Below are positions 29,200-40,399 of a DNA stretch of 64,000 nucleotides, one piece after another. Under the pieces are notes generated by a model. That model was not told the origin of the DNA and searched no databases. It saw nothing but the letters and a program-made list of their open reading frames with translations. Positions within the stretch are counted from its first letter, which is position 1, and each line of letters starts with the position of its first letter. The DNA is from Oscarella lobularis (taxonomy: Eukaryota > Porifera > Homoscleromorpha > Homosclerophorida > Oscarellidae): assembly GCF_947507565.1 (NCBI RefSeq), contig NC_089180.1, forward strand, positions 3,162,001 through 3,226,000. Reading direction: 5' to 3'. The translations under genes and the position numbers were made by a program.

Positions 29200-31906
29200 T
29201 TACGTTTTCTTTTTTTGGCGCTTCAGAAGAGGATCGTCGGCAATCACCTCTTCAGGGTAATGTAGCCTCTTCCGACTTGAATTGCCTCTGACAAGGAGAA
29301 GCGCTGCCGATCCTTGCTGCCTCAGTGACATGACATTCGCGGCAAACTCCTTGACAGATAGATTGTCCGACCGGCCCCCACGTGCTCTCTGCTGGCCAAA
29401 GAAGTTCTCCAGAGGGTCTTGATTGACGTGGGCACTCAGAAAAAAGCATTTCTCGGATCCCTCAACATTGAAAATGTAGCGGACCAATTCAACAAAAGAT
29501 CGAACTAATAGCAGAAAATAAGTGAATGGAAACTATATGCGATCGTCTTACTTGTGATCTTCCATCCTTCTAGTGTCTCTTTGCTAAGCTTCCGCAGCGC
29601 CTTTTTGCTTCTTGTCAACCCAGGAACAGCATCTACTTGCGCCTCCCAATCACGTAGGTAACCCATAAACTCCTTCTCCAAAAACTGTATATGCAAAAGC
29701 AAAACGTGATTCGAGCACTGCTAACCGTACGCAGCAATGCCCTTTTACCTCTAGACGGCCATCCGTAGCGCTGGAATAGCCACGACGATCCGGTTTAACT
29801 GCTCGAAGTGATTGAACATTCAGGCAGTCAAACACCCTATCGAACGTTTGCAAGAATTTCGCTGTTTCTTCCGAACCCGGTATGGCGTAGTGCTTAAGGC
29901 CGTTAGCAACACTTGCGCTCAATACCTTACACAGCAATTACAGATTAAATAGCAGAGAAATCTTTTCACCTGGGCAGCGAGGTCGACACGCATACGTGAG
30001 TACGACGTGAGCTCAATATGCTCGAGCTTCAGTCGAGGCAAGATGGTTACCATCATTGATCTGCGACTTCTGTTCGGGTAAGAGTGCGACAGGCAATTCC
30101 TGGTCGTCGTCATTAGGTGCGGCACGTCGAAAAAGAAAAACAGCGAACGTGGGTAACCATATCGATTGATGGCTTTGTTGACCAACGCACCCTCTTCCGG
30201 GCACCAGTGCTGCTTGAAGAAACGCCGATTGCTTGCCGCATCGTCGCAAGTGACCGCAATGACGTAGAATCCGCACATCTCTAGTTGGCGGACGGCCTCC
30301 CATACAATAGCGTGTAGATCACACGAACGAATTCCTGTTGCATTAGATTCTAATTACTGCCTATCTGTTCAGACCAGTCAGTTTACCTGTCGTTGGGAAA
30401 TGAGCGTATGGGAACTTCAAAGACGTGACCAGACCACGAACCATTAGTCCCAGAACGTGCGTTGCCACAGGTATCTCGACGTCTTTGGCCACGTTTTGCT
30501 CTAACGAATGAAGTCCGCTGTTGAAGTCTCCAAGGTAGACGAGCTTCACAACTTCTCCAGACGTCTTGTTGAAGACAATATCTTCCCTGACTTTCATTTC
30601 GTCGAGCAAGATGACAACGTGCTTCTCAATTTTGGTAAGCTTATCAATTTTCGCTTCGCGCATGAGATGGTCGTTGACAGTGGAATGAAATCCTGCTTTG
30701 GAGTGGTAGTAATGGATGTATTCGCGAAGTAACCTCTCCGATGGAAGAGACATGAAGCCAGACGTGCGGGCAGCGTGATAAGCGGCGGACGACAGCATTT
30801 TCAGGTTCAACGCCCACTTGATCATCACGGGGTGCCACCGCATACCGCGCCCATCCTTCACTTTAGCCGCCTTTCTCTGCTGCTCCCAGAATAGCCTCCT
30901 GTGACATAGAACATATTGAAATCACCGCAAGAAAAAGAATAGTGGCGTACTTAAATGAGCCTTCAGGGAATTCTTGCTCAACTTCCGCTGTCTTGTCGTC
31001 GATGATAGTGACAAGGGTCTCGTGCAAATTCGGTTCAGCGACGATTCCTTTCTCATCAGCTGACGATTCAATAGCTTTCTGCATTCTCTGTATTCGTCTC
31101 CTGGCATTCCTTTCCGCCGCTGCAAGCCGTCGCAATTTGGAGGCACGCTGGGGAGTGGTGAGCGTCACGTTCGGGCCGAACTTTGATGGCATTTCGCGGA
31201 CCCTCTTTGTCTTGGTGCGGAATTCCTGCTTATTTAAAGTCTTCCGGTAGACCTTGCAGCTTGAGCATCGCCGCCCTTTTTCATGAACAAGAAGCTCGCA
31301 GGAAAATGTCCGAATTGTTTTCTCATAGACAGTGTCTTTGAAGACGAACGGCGAATGCTTGTCGACCGACGCAACTGCCCGGCCGTCTCTTCCGACAAGT
31401 TTGTCCGCAACAAAAAGTACTTTGCGTCAGGGTTTTCTATATAAACGCATGTGGTCAGGCACGCACTTGCCGTGGAGGAAAGATGGACAAACGTTGTACC
31501 TGGACAGTTGTGCAGTTTATCGAGTGCAGCGGTGAGTTCGTCTTCGGCGAGATAATGCATTGGCTGAAGCAGCGTGCAGTTTTTCTCCTGAACCAGTACC
31601 CCCCGCACAAAGATGTCCGGTTTTGCACCAGGCGAAAGTCGCACTGAGCGCGTAAGAACTGTTGGGGGGCCGTTGGCAGCTTGAATGAGAGCAATTTTGC
31701 TCAATAGAATAGACCCGTCACTCGAAACGCGATCCCAATGGCTGTGAAGTAAGACTACTAGTTAGTATTCTTATGCTTTTGGAGAATTCGTTTTTCGGGC
31801 ACCTATTGTCGATGAAACGTAAGTTTACTTCATTAGGCGCCTCTGTACGGCTCTCTTTTCGGCGTTTGGCTTTTCCTTTGACGCGAGTCAACCGGAAACG
31901 ACCCAT
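29200..31906 (-). CDS. P-element/THAP9-like transposase, 8 exons, 779 aa, intact
   Basis: Exons: 31906-31803, 31741-31467, 31419-30951, 30898-30387, 30334-29970, 29925-29749, 29684-29552, 29504-29200. All seven introns (44-64 nt) are GT...AG and the 2,340-nt CDS stays open. Motifs: FWEQQRKAAK and MRWHPVMIKWAL, LPSERLLREYI, the catalytic block VILLDEMKVRED, AVTCDDAASNRRFFKQHW, FFDVPHLMTTTRNCL, VFDCLNV, and VNQDPLENFFGQQRARGG with the late acidic residue. This is the RNase H-like cut-and-paste enzyme of the P superfamily. No N-terminal THAP finger was found; a further 5' exon cannot be excluded. The length is close to P transposase. Confidence 0.82.
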
Positions 31907-32515
31907 AATAGCAAGTACCTGAAATGAACCGGAAGTGCATAAAACTCATCCAAATGGCTCTTAGCGTAAAGCAAAAGACGATGCAGGTGCAACAGTTGTG
32001 TACAAATGCTATATAGTAAGCTGTATGTAGCGATAACTGCGTGGTAACAGCCAAAGGACGGACTCTAGACGTTCCCCCAAATGACATGTCGGAACGCCCC
32101 TTTCTGAGAGAAATCGGCCTCAGGTGACCGCAGCGACGTGAATCACGCGCCCGGAACACACGCGTTGACTGCATCGATTACAGGAGGACTCTCGGGAATG
32201 TAAACTGCATGGCTGCATGCAATTATGAAAACGAGGGACGTCCCCCCATTCATCGTGTGGGCGTAATGGCCCATGTCACGCCGTGCATGGCTTTCCTCAA
32301 GCGACATCGAAATCCCCAAACAATCTTACGTTCGAAAAAGCTTTCGGCACCCAGTAGTTGTCGGAAAAACAACGATTTCGTAGAGAAATGGTGGCTAATA
32401 TCCGGGACTCGTCGGCATTGCGAGAGACACACATAGGACTACGCAAAATGTATGGAAAAGGACACGTGACCACCAGAGTTGTCTATCCCTTTCTATTTTT
32501 TATCTATTGTGCCAT

Positions 32516-33111
32516 CGCGAAACTATCACAAAGCAGACTTTTTTCGTATTTGAGGATGAAGCCCAGATGAACGACCAAGACCATCTTGTAGCGATGTCAA
32601 TTACGGAGAGACCAGTTAATAAGGAGACGAAGGGAAGTTCTGAGGTTGTGAGTCATATGAATGAAGTGAAAAGTTTAGAAACAGCTAGCAAAAATTTGGA
32701 TCGATTGAACGTCATTCTGCCCGTAATTTGTCGGTTGAACGATTATATAAAATTAGAGAAATAATCAGGCAAAAACACTTTCTCACTTGCGAATTTTATG
32801 CGTGAGCGCACTTTATGCTAATACCAATTGGAAATTACCTATCTGAATAGAGAGTAGTTTACTGCGTTTAGCACGGATTCATCGGAAAAAAAAGGGTTAA
32901 ACCCTAACCCTAGGCTAAACATAGGGCAACGATTATACACGATTGCTAAAGATTGACTAGTAAAGCATCGTCTACGCTCGCGATCACGCTCTTACCTGCT
33001 AAAACGTCTTCTAAGGAGATCTCAAAAGGTGTTATAGCGGGGCGTAGATATCCAATGCGTCTATTTAAAAGAAAACGGTAGAGAATATGTCTTTGTTAGC
33101 CTCCGACCCAG
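32516..33111. other. No gene recognised
   Basis: Flank of the P-like element. It contains a short plus ORF (32507-32764) without motifs and a two-copy telomere-like CCCTAA motif near 32903. Confidence 0.45.
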
Positions 33112-33135
33112 CCCCCCCCCCCCCCCCCCCCCCCC
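33112..33135. repeat. Poly-C run, 24 nt
   Basis: Twenty-four consecutive cytosines; length may be affected by sequencing. Confidence 0.9.
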
Positions 33136-33156
33136 ACGAACTTCGCTAGCTGGAAA

Positions 33157-34271
33157 ATGAGTGGTACTTCATTATGTCACATCTCTCAAACTTTTTACGT
33201 GATTACTTTTAATTGCCATGCAATGAGACGAGCTAATTTCTTAACATACCACCTTCAAACTCATCACCGTCATTTGGACGGAGAATCGTTGGATTTGGGA
33301 AGCGAAGATCCGTCAGACACATTTGATGATGAAGGAGCAAAGCCCGCTGCATTTAACGACGACGAAATCTGGTCTGCAGTGTGCGGCTGGACTAAAAGTC
33401 AATCAGTCGAGGAAGAGAAGATGATTTCCGTTCTGCTTACTTCGTTTGTAAAACGGAATTTCAGCGTCGGAGAGGTTTTTGCTTCAGACCTGGCTGCGTC
33501 GGTCGTAGGCAGAACGGGACGAAGCGTGAGAGGCTACGTCGGCGACTTTGCGAGAAACCGAGGCCGCTTCAAGCCCTATCGTCGTGGCAGACATCGACGA
33601 TTTTCGGTTATTGACGACGAGGAATGCCGGCTCAAAGCGGCAGAATGGGCAAGAGAACATGCATCTGTTCGGGAGAAGCCCAACATGACGGCGACAGATT
33701 TTTCATCTTTTATCCACCGCGAACTCCAGCCGTTGTTGAATCTCCCCGCTCCTTTTTTGCAGTCGATATCAACTCGCACAGCTCTTCGCTTTCTGCACTC
33801 GTTGGGTTTTTATCGAAAACGGTCTAGTCAGAAAAGAGTCTACATGGATGGACAAGAAAAGTTGAACTCTTTCTTTCCTTACCTGCCCTAAGTTAGAAAA
33901 ATTATTTTTTTATTTAGGGAAGACAACACTGCTGCCAGAACCGAGTTCTGCAACACGCTTATGTTGTTGCAGTCAACACACAAACCGCCGCCTTTGCCTT
34001 CAGATGGATTAGAAGATGTTGCCTATTCTCTACGTGCAAAGAATAATAAATCAAAAATGAAATCATTAGATGATAGCGTTACTGTATAGCTGATCAATCT
34101 GCGACAAAACATCTGGTAACTATCTACCACGATGAGTCAATCTTTCAGGCTAACGATGATAAACCGGCAGTGTGGGCCCAAGAAGATCAAGTGGTACTGA
34201 AACCAAAGGTGAAGCAGCAAAGTGCTGCGGTTTTTAAGAAACAAAACCCTATAAGAGCGTCAAGGAGAAAA
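33157..34271 (+). pseudogene. DDE-superfamily endonuclease transposase, N-terminal part
   Basis: Exon 1 (to 33860) has a helix-turn-helix-like region and ends with TALRFLHSLGFYRKR...KRVYMDGQEK. A 57-nt intron (33861-33917) leads in frame to REDNTAARTEFCNTLM. A further piece at 34095-34271 reads LVTIYHDESIFQAND...AVWAQEDQVVLKPK, the block with the catalytic Asp of these DDE enzymes. A frame change near 34095 and loss of the C-terminal half beyond 34271 make it a pseudogene. The fragment at 18004-18441 represents the missing region in another copy. Confidence 0.6.
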
Positions 34272-34439
34272 GGTAAAAAACCTTGACAAGTTTGTGATCA
34301 CATGTTCGGTTATGTTTTCCGAGAATTGCCATTGGGGTTTGTCCGGGAGCTGCATTACTATAAATTCCCGGACTTCCTGCTCTCTTCTTTTCGCTCTCTC
34401 CCTACCGCTATCGCAAACGAGTCACCACAGCAACATATC

Positions 34440-34677
34440 GTGTCGAAAAAGAGCTTCGACTATAATAGAATACTTTACTAGCCGAAGCAAAGTCCCAACG
34501 GCTGCGGAAACGGAAGAAGGAGTCGACGATGTAGAAGATGACGAGATCCAAGAAACCGAACCCCGCGAATCTGACCATGATGGCATTACAGAGTTAGCTG
34601 AATTATCCCCTAGAACCTGTTTTCTTGAACTTGGACTTTGCATCGAGGAAAACTCGATCGATTCAGGTTTCTTCTGA
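34440..34677 (+). pseudogene. Acidic ORF, possible transposase N-terminus
   Basis: Reads KRASTIIEYFTSRSKVPTAA followed by an acidic tail (GVDDVEDDEIQETEP). An IxxYF...SKxP start is common at the N-terminus of zinc-finger transposases and their relatives. No partner exon found. Confidence 0.25.
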
Positions 34678-34679
34678 TT

Positions 34680-36150
34680 TCTGTGTCCGACCACGGCTTG
34701 CTTGGATAGACACTTTCAACAAGACCTGAAAGTAGATATAAGATTCTGAAGAACATGAAAATCCTGTTTCCTTACCACTGTCGCTGCACTCAAACGGTAC
34801 CAAAAGTTATGAACTAAAAGGAAGTAATCTTTCTTGTTGAAGTAGCTGCTCAACTATATCTAGCTTGCCTGATCATCCTCGGAGTAGTTCTTCCTTGGAG
34901 TAGGCTCTGTGTTGAAATCTTTTTATCAGCCAGAGGAACATGCACTCTGATTATAACATCGATCTTCTATAGCTTCTTTTTTATCTCTAACGTTGAACGT
35001 GAACAGAAAAATCATTTAATAACTATTACTCCGTACGATGGCATCAGATTTCCAATTCGTTGAATTTTTTGTTCGATTTCTCGTTCGTACGCCGTCTTAA
35101 TTCCTCGTAGCGAATCTCAAATAGCCCCAAAGGAAAGTTTTCATTGAGGCGAAAGCTCACCGACATAAGCCTCATGATCAAAAAAAATAACTGACACCTT
35201 GAATGGTATTTTTCCACTCCGCGACGGCCCTGAAGTCGACCTCGCCCCCAGAACTGCAGTCTCTGTCGTCATTTGTTAGAGTTTCTGCCCGAAATCGCTT
35301 CTTCGAAGGCTCCGACGTCATTTCGGCTGGAGAAGCTGAGATCTGAATCGTATCCTTGGTTTCCTATACGGGACAGTAAAGTCCCGGTTAAAGGCGAGCG
35401 AAAAACAGCTTCCAGAGCTTAATTTATTAGAATGAGCAAACGTCCCAAGAAGTACCGGCAGTGGAGAGGCTGTTCAAAAGGCGAAAATTGCAAAGCAAAC
35501 AACGAGCAGCTGGAGAAAGGCATTGAACGTTAGTGGCGCTGAACGTTTGGATAAAGACAACCTCGAAGGTACTCTTATCGACTTCAGTTTGCCGTATACG
35601 TACGTGGCATATCTGTGTTGTAGTATCAGGTGTACGTACGCGTATAAGTGGTAGAAACTATATAGTCTACTTGTCTAAGTATTCTAAAAGTTAGTTGCTG
35701 ATATATACTCATGAAAGTACAAAACATCTTCATGAAATTTCACGAGATATCTTAGATAAGTAAAATGACTCATGAAGCCTCACGAGGCAGTTTTGTCTCA
35801 TGAAAAGAGTCGTTCATTTTCATGAATCTCATTAGGAAACTGAGATTCTCTCGAGATCTCACGAGAAGGCTTTGAATGTGTGAGTTCTCATGCAATCTCA
35901 CGAGTGCTCGCGAACTTTTTCGTACGTGAGGGGCTGTGCGTGTTGGGGAAGAAAGGCAACGAGCATATTGTCCTGACATGCACGGCTGTCAACGAATTGG
36001 AAGTGAATGTTACGCTAATAATGATAGTTGGGCCATGGTACATTGGCCGTGTCTGCCCCGGCAGTTCTGATGGCGGAATTGCCATTTTTGTAGCCGTAAT
36101 GGCGCCAGAGTGATTGCGCTTGTTTCATCCAGGCGTGTTATTAGGTACGG
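34680..36150. other. AT-rich sequence with short degenerate repeats
   Basis: No gene recognised. Between 35705 and 35910 the motifs tcatgaa and tcacgag alternate about every 25-35 bp, a degenerate tandem array of unknown nature. Palindromic tacgta motifs occur near 35600-35640. Confidence 0.5.
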
Positions 36151-36154
36151 TTAA

Positions 36155-36325
36155 TAATTCAGATGCGGTTGATGGCCCAGGTGCGGTTGGTGATGTACAG
36201 TATGTGCGGTTGATAATTCAGGTGCGGCTGATGGCTCAGGTGCTGTTGGTGATATTGGTGCGGTTGATAATTTTGGTGCTGTTGATGATTCAGTAGCGGT
36301 GTATGATGCAGGTGCAGTTGATAGT
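36155..36325. repeat. 18-bp minisatellite
   Basis: About eight units of the type ggttgataattcaggtgc with point differences. Because 18 is a multiple of 3, a minus frame stays open as repeats close to APxLST. Confidence 0.85.
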
Positions 36326-36369
36326 TGAGATGCATTTTGTGGCTGTCTCCACGATCCTTTTCTTATAGT

Positions 36370-36570
36370 GAGTTTACTTTTCTTTCCTATTTCAATGGCA
36401 CCAATTTGCAGTACACCCATGCAACCGACTTCTGCCTTTAATCGTTCGAAACACGCATCACGTCGCGGAGATTTTATTATAAGCTTTGTTATTTCACGAG
36501 TGGTTTTGAGAGCATCCTTTATCAGTTTGGAATTCCTGACAGCATCTCCACATGCTAAGAGTTTAGACGA
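36370..36570 (-). pseudogene. hAT transposase fragment
   Basis: LLACGDAVRNSKLIKDALKT and TREITKLIIKSPRRDACFER align with HALNLAVGDTLKRS...AYEITKLVKFSPKRNSM of the hAT at 13970-16826. It is a diverged piece of the same region; neighbouring frames are unreadable. Confidence 0.6.
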
Positions 36571-36849
36571 AACTTTGCCGAAAATTTTGTCTGTTTTCGA
36601 TCTTGAATATGTCTGTCTACAACGCCGATAAAATGAGCGGCAGTCTTCTTGATCGACACCAAACAAACACAATTTCACTCCAGCAAAGTAGCGGATTACA
36701 GTGCTCACTTGCAGCATTTCTAAATGAACAACTTCGTTAAGACAGGCACTATCCGCATGCAGAGCGAAGCACCTTGCGTTTCCCCATACGTAAAGCCACG
36801 AGATATGAATGCTTGATCGCGTTTTATACTTGATAAGAGTCACATTTCA

Positions 36850-37415
36850 TATTGACAGAACGCCGAATAAAAGGTGGTGTCGTAGTAAAGCCACGAAACT
36901 TTGTGCACCATTCAGCTCTAAACGAGCGCGCCCGCTTTTCGCTAGGTACCGAAAACTGCTCGATGAGTGGAACTTCACAGGCAATTCGGAAGCCATGTCG
37001 CGTAGTTATATTCGGAGAACACTACTTCCGGATTTCAATACGATAGGCGTCTCTAATGCACGTATAAATAGGTAATGTGTTTTGTTTCGTTTATCTGGCA
37101 AATAAATTTTTTTTTTTGAAAACTGGCAGGCCCGTGGCAACGCCCCTGAGCCGATTAATTGTAGACCCGCAACAAAGCTCAAATCGTTGTCGCTCGTGAA
37201 TTGCGCACGGGTCGTCTCCCCGTCGTGCGCGCATGCGGTATAGACGTCGTTGCGTGAGCAGGCTCGATTTTCGCGGATTGTGGAGGCCGAAACTAGCGTT
37301 GGGGCCTTCTAAGCCGGCTTAGAATGCCTGAAAAATCTAGCCTTAGATTGGCGTTCGAGAATCAGCCAGCGAGAGATTCGATTCCTTCCATTTAGTCTCC
37401 AGAAGAAGTTGGTGG
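36850..37415. other. No firm feature
   Basis: Plus ORF 36809-37075 lacks motifs; an A/T run lies near 37105. Confidence 0.4.
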
Positions 37416-37418
37416 ATA

Positions 37419-38009
37419 CCGTATAGCGCAAAATATTTGCCGGAAAAAACTTTCGCAAATTTCGCGATTTTTTTTTCTTCCCAAAAGTTTTCTTCCGCAA
37501 AATTTTAGATTTTCACAAAGATCATAAGTAGGACCATGACGATCGCGAAAGTTTTCTTCGCGAAGTTCATTTCTAGGCAAATTGGCGAAAGTTTTCTCAC
37601 GCAAATATTTTGCGCCTTAAGGCGGGTTCACATTAGCTGACGCTGGGCCTGCGTCCGTCTAGCGTCAGCGTTGCGTCTGTCGGCGTTGCGAATGTATTCG
37701 CGTAAACTCGTTCACATAGCAAATTAGACCAACGTCATTATTTTAGCGCACTTTAAACAATATGATACGTAATGAATGAATGTTTCATTATTACGCTTAG
37801 AATATTAAATCACGTGATTAAATAACGCTTTATGGTTTGTCATTTACCCATTGTTGACGCTGAGTTTGACGCAGGGATTGCTCCGAGCGTCATGACGCTG
37901 GACGCACGTCAGGCCAGCGTCAGCGTCTGCGTTTTAATGTGAACGCTAATTACGCTGACGCTGGACGGCCGCAAGCCCAGCGTAAGCTAATGTGAACGGG
38001 CCTTTACGG
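37419..38009. mobile_element. Tc1/mariner-type miniature element, itself invaded
   Basis: Ends CCGTATAGCGCAAAATATTT (left) and CCGTAAGGCGCAAAATATTT (right, reversed) sit between TA dinucleotides (37417-37418 and 38010-38011). The interior has repeated gcgaaagttttct-like motifs. A 384-bp element is nested near the right end. A third, partial copy lies at about 39415-39505. Confidence 0.7.
37620..38003. mobile_element. PIF/Harbinger-type miniature element, 384 bp
   Basis: Inverted ends AGGCGGGTTCACATTAGCTG and AGGCCCGTTCACATTAGCTT (reversed) are flanked by TTA on both sides (37617-37619, 38004-38006), the 3-bp duplication typical of Harbinger-type elements. The interior is rich in gacgctg/cagcgtc motifs. 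Confidence 0.8.
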
Positions 38010-38012
38010 TAT

Positions 38013-38450
38013 TACTTCGATCAACTCATTCAAATACGTAGAAAAGGTGGATTGGTCAGTGCGGAGGCGGTACGCGAAGCCTTGATCGTACGAATATTCT
38101 GTCAAATTATTGAGGACGGCAGTAAATAATTCAAACTTTGCAACGGCCATTCTGTCTGATAAGCGACGATAAGGAGCTAGGAAGTCGAACACAGTCGTAA
38201 GAGATTCAAACCAGTGTAAAACTTCACTCTTTCAATTGCCTCTAAAAGCGTTCAGCAAAAACTCGGAAACTCTTTTACGTTGGAGTAGCCTAATCTCCTT
38301 TATCTCATCTCTTAAACTTTGGCGCTTATCTTCCAAGCCCAAAATTTGCTCGCTAGTTAGAGTAATAGCACATTCCACAGACCGTTCGTTGATAGATTCG
38401 TCTTTCAGCGATTCGCCAAGATCAATTAGAGTGTAAGCATAGATAAAAAT
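38013..38450 (-). pseudogene. DDE_Tnp_4-type transposase N-terminal fragment
   Basis: Minus-strand pieces LTSEQILGLEDKRQSLRDEI, FDFLAPYRRLSDRMAVAKFE and FAYRLRTDQSTFSTYLNELI match the pre-catalytic helix-turn-helix region of Harbinger/ISL2EU-like transposases. A frame break lies near 38235. It stops where the miniature element begins and is cut on the other side by a P-like terminus at 38438. Confidence 0.5.
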
Positions 38451-38470
38451 AAAGGGATAGGCAACTCCTA
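38438..38470 (+). repeat. Solo P-like terminal repeat
   Basis: CATAGATAAAAATAAAGGGA followed by TAGGCAACTC matches the ends of the P-like element at 27992-32507. No opposite end with the same flanks was found, so only one terminus is claimed. Confidence 0.6.
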
Positions 38471-39060
38471 CTTTGTGCCCACTGTTTCCATGAAGGAAGG
38501 TGTGTCTCGTTTTTCTCCCAGGTCCCGTTTACTCGCTCCTGAAGCTTTACACTAGGCGATGTTCAAAACTTTATTCACTTTTAGGCTCAGTGCGACTGTT
38601 CTTTAGCACATTGTACCTAATTAAATTCGGCTTGGCAAAAGAAAGATACGGCCACCAGTAGAGGTTCCTAATATAAGAAAAAGACGGCTCTCACAAGAGG
38701 TTGCCCAAATATCACAAAAAAGTCGCCCAAACTGGTACCTTTAATCGGTCATGTTTCTCCTTCGACATCACACTGCGCATTCGAAAACTGGACGACAAAA
38801 ACGGTCTATTATTATTGGGTGCTTATTGGAATGGAATCAATTGACTAATAACGTAAAAGACCATGATGGCGAGACACACAATTAATTGCTGACGTCATGA
38901 TCACAAAGAGGCAACCGTCACCAGGGGCCGATTTAACCCTTTTTTAACGTTTTGCTTTTGTAAAAAGTCCGTTTTTTGCCGCCAAAAAGGCATACTTATG
39001 CGCATGCTCTGCTTTTAGAAATGGACGCCCGAGAAAGTCCTGCAGTCTCTCTTACATCTC
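38471..39060. other. No feature recognised
   Basis: Likely interior or flank of a decayed P-like element; no coding signal. Confidence 0.4.
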
Positions 39061-39330
39061 CTAAAAACCTCCTGGATACTCTAACGCTTTATTACAGGCA
39101 AGAAAGGTTTGTTGGTTTTTTTCGGGTAATCTTCTCGCTTTCTCCTCCGGAGTGAAACACTCGTACGTACCACGCTTGCATTGCAGTCCCTTTTCCTTCT
39201 CTTCCGTCTCAAGAAGTTCTTTAACTTTTTGATTAGCTGCCACGATACTTGAAGACGGCACGGACTTTAACAGGGGCCCATCAGGTAAGGGAAGACAAGA
39301 TTTTGGCTGAAAATACGTGAACAGAGACAT
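39061..39330 (-). pseudogene. Transposon-protein N-terminus (YFKPK...IVAAN type)
   Basis: From the ATG at 39330: SLFTYFQPKSCLPLPDGPL, PSSSIVAANQKVKELL, CKRGTYECFTPEEKA. This start is common in sponge and coral transposon-encoded proteins with a helix-turn-helix. It ends after 89 codons without the expected downstream domain. Confidence 0.4.
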
Positions 39331-39414
39331 ACGGAGAACAGAGTCGACCGGCGCAGCAGCTGCTTCTCCACGTGCAACGCGCTCACCATTGATATTAAAT
39401 TAACACGCCTTTAA

Positions 39415-39505
39415 ATTTTCGCGAGAAAAAACTTTCGCAAATGGAAAAAAATTGCGAAATTCGCGAAAGTTTACTTCCGCAAATAATTTGTGCTATACGG
39501 TATCT
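39415..39505 (-). repeat. Partial copy of the 37419-38009 miniature element
   Basis: tttcgcgagaaaaaactttc and gcaaataatttgtgctatac, then ggtatc, match one end of that element in opposite orientation. Confidence 0.65.
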
Positions 39506-39838
39506 AATGCCATGTACCTGTTCAGAATATACTCGCATATGTTGCAGGCGTTGACGTAAAATACGTATCTTGGGTGTTTCTCAAAAGCGGTCGCTAAAAG
39601 CTGGAATACTGTTCGCGGACTCTCCACATCGATCAGACGTTGGAAATCGTACGAAACACCATGACGGCAAAAGACAGTAAGAATCCCTAGGAAAACGTTC
39701 TCTTCTTCTGTTGGCAGTTTCCTTTCTTTTACTGTCAGCTTTTACTGTCAGCTTTGTACAAAGGAAGCCTAAAAAGAATAACATTACCTTTTTACTTACT
39801 TATGGTTTTATTTATTTATCTTTTTTTCTTAATTTATT

Positions 39839-40399
39839 TTAGTGCACGTGCCTGGACTGCACTGACCTTCGACCAGTAGGCCAGTTAGGAAATAATGTAA
39901 TTTCGTCATCTTGGTCGAAGCTGGCATACGATAGCTCATCGGCATGGTTGTATGGTGACAATGCCAAGAGAATATAGGCATGATCTAACTCCAGCGAGCT
40001 GACCAACGTTTCAGCGTCATGCGATGAACTCGACGAAGTAGTTTTAGCGTCACGCAATGAACTCGACGAAGTCGATCCAAAAAGACGAATACTGTCTGCA
40101 GCCGGCTCTATCCGCGTCCAAAGAGTGTTGAATAGTTCCGCAGAAAAAACACCGGTAAAACATTCATAGCTTCGTCGCTTGCCACATTGTAATTTGAGAA
40201 TTTTTTTTATCAACTTTTTTTTTAGTGGCAGACAGCTTTTTTTGCAACCTGGCATATTCCTCCTGCAAACAAGCGTACTTATCTTCAACGGTTGGCTCGT
40301 TTCAAGCAGGAGCATTTCCATCAGATTCAGCGCCATATAATTCAGCTCCAAGTATTTTTTTCGATTCATGTCGATCATATTCGTCACTACGTATTGCAT
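39839..40399 (-). pseudogene. Possible ISL2EU/Harbinger-like N-terminal fragment
   Basis: KRRSYECFTGVFSAELFNTL, WTRIEPAADSIRLF resembles the 'FYTGL...LF..L...P' segment before DDE_Tnp_4 domains. It is preceded by a Lys-rich helix and followed by Ser/Asp-rich sequence. Weak. Confidence 0.3.

Larger units (their letters stand above)
27992..32507. mobile_element. P-like (THAP9-type) transposon, 4,516 bp, apparently complete
   Basis: The left terminus CATAGATAGAAAATAGAGAG...GATAGGCAACTC pairs with the right terminus ATAGATAAAAAATAGAAAGG...GATAGACAACTC (reverse complement), each followed by CACGTGA-like motifs. The 8-bp sequence TGTGCCAT flanks both ends (27984-27991 and 32508-32515); 8 bp is the duplication length known for P elements. 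Inside are an intact spliced transposase gene on the minus strand and a convergent unspliced gene on the plus strand, with stops about 150 bp apart. Confidence 0.85.

Noticed and set aside
27984-32515. Two neighbouring host genes rather than a transposon
   Set aside because: Matching inverted ends with an exact 8-bp duplication and P-type transposase motifs make a mobile element the simpler reading.
32895-32920. Interstitial telomeric repeat (CCCTAA)
   Set aside because: Only two units; too short to call.
36151-36843. 230-aa minus ORF as one protein
   Set aside because: It joins a minisatellite translation, a hAT fragment and unreadable sequence; only the hAT segment is supported.
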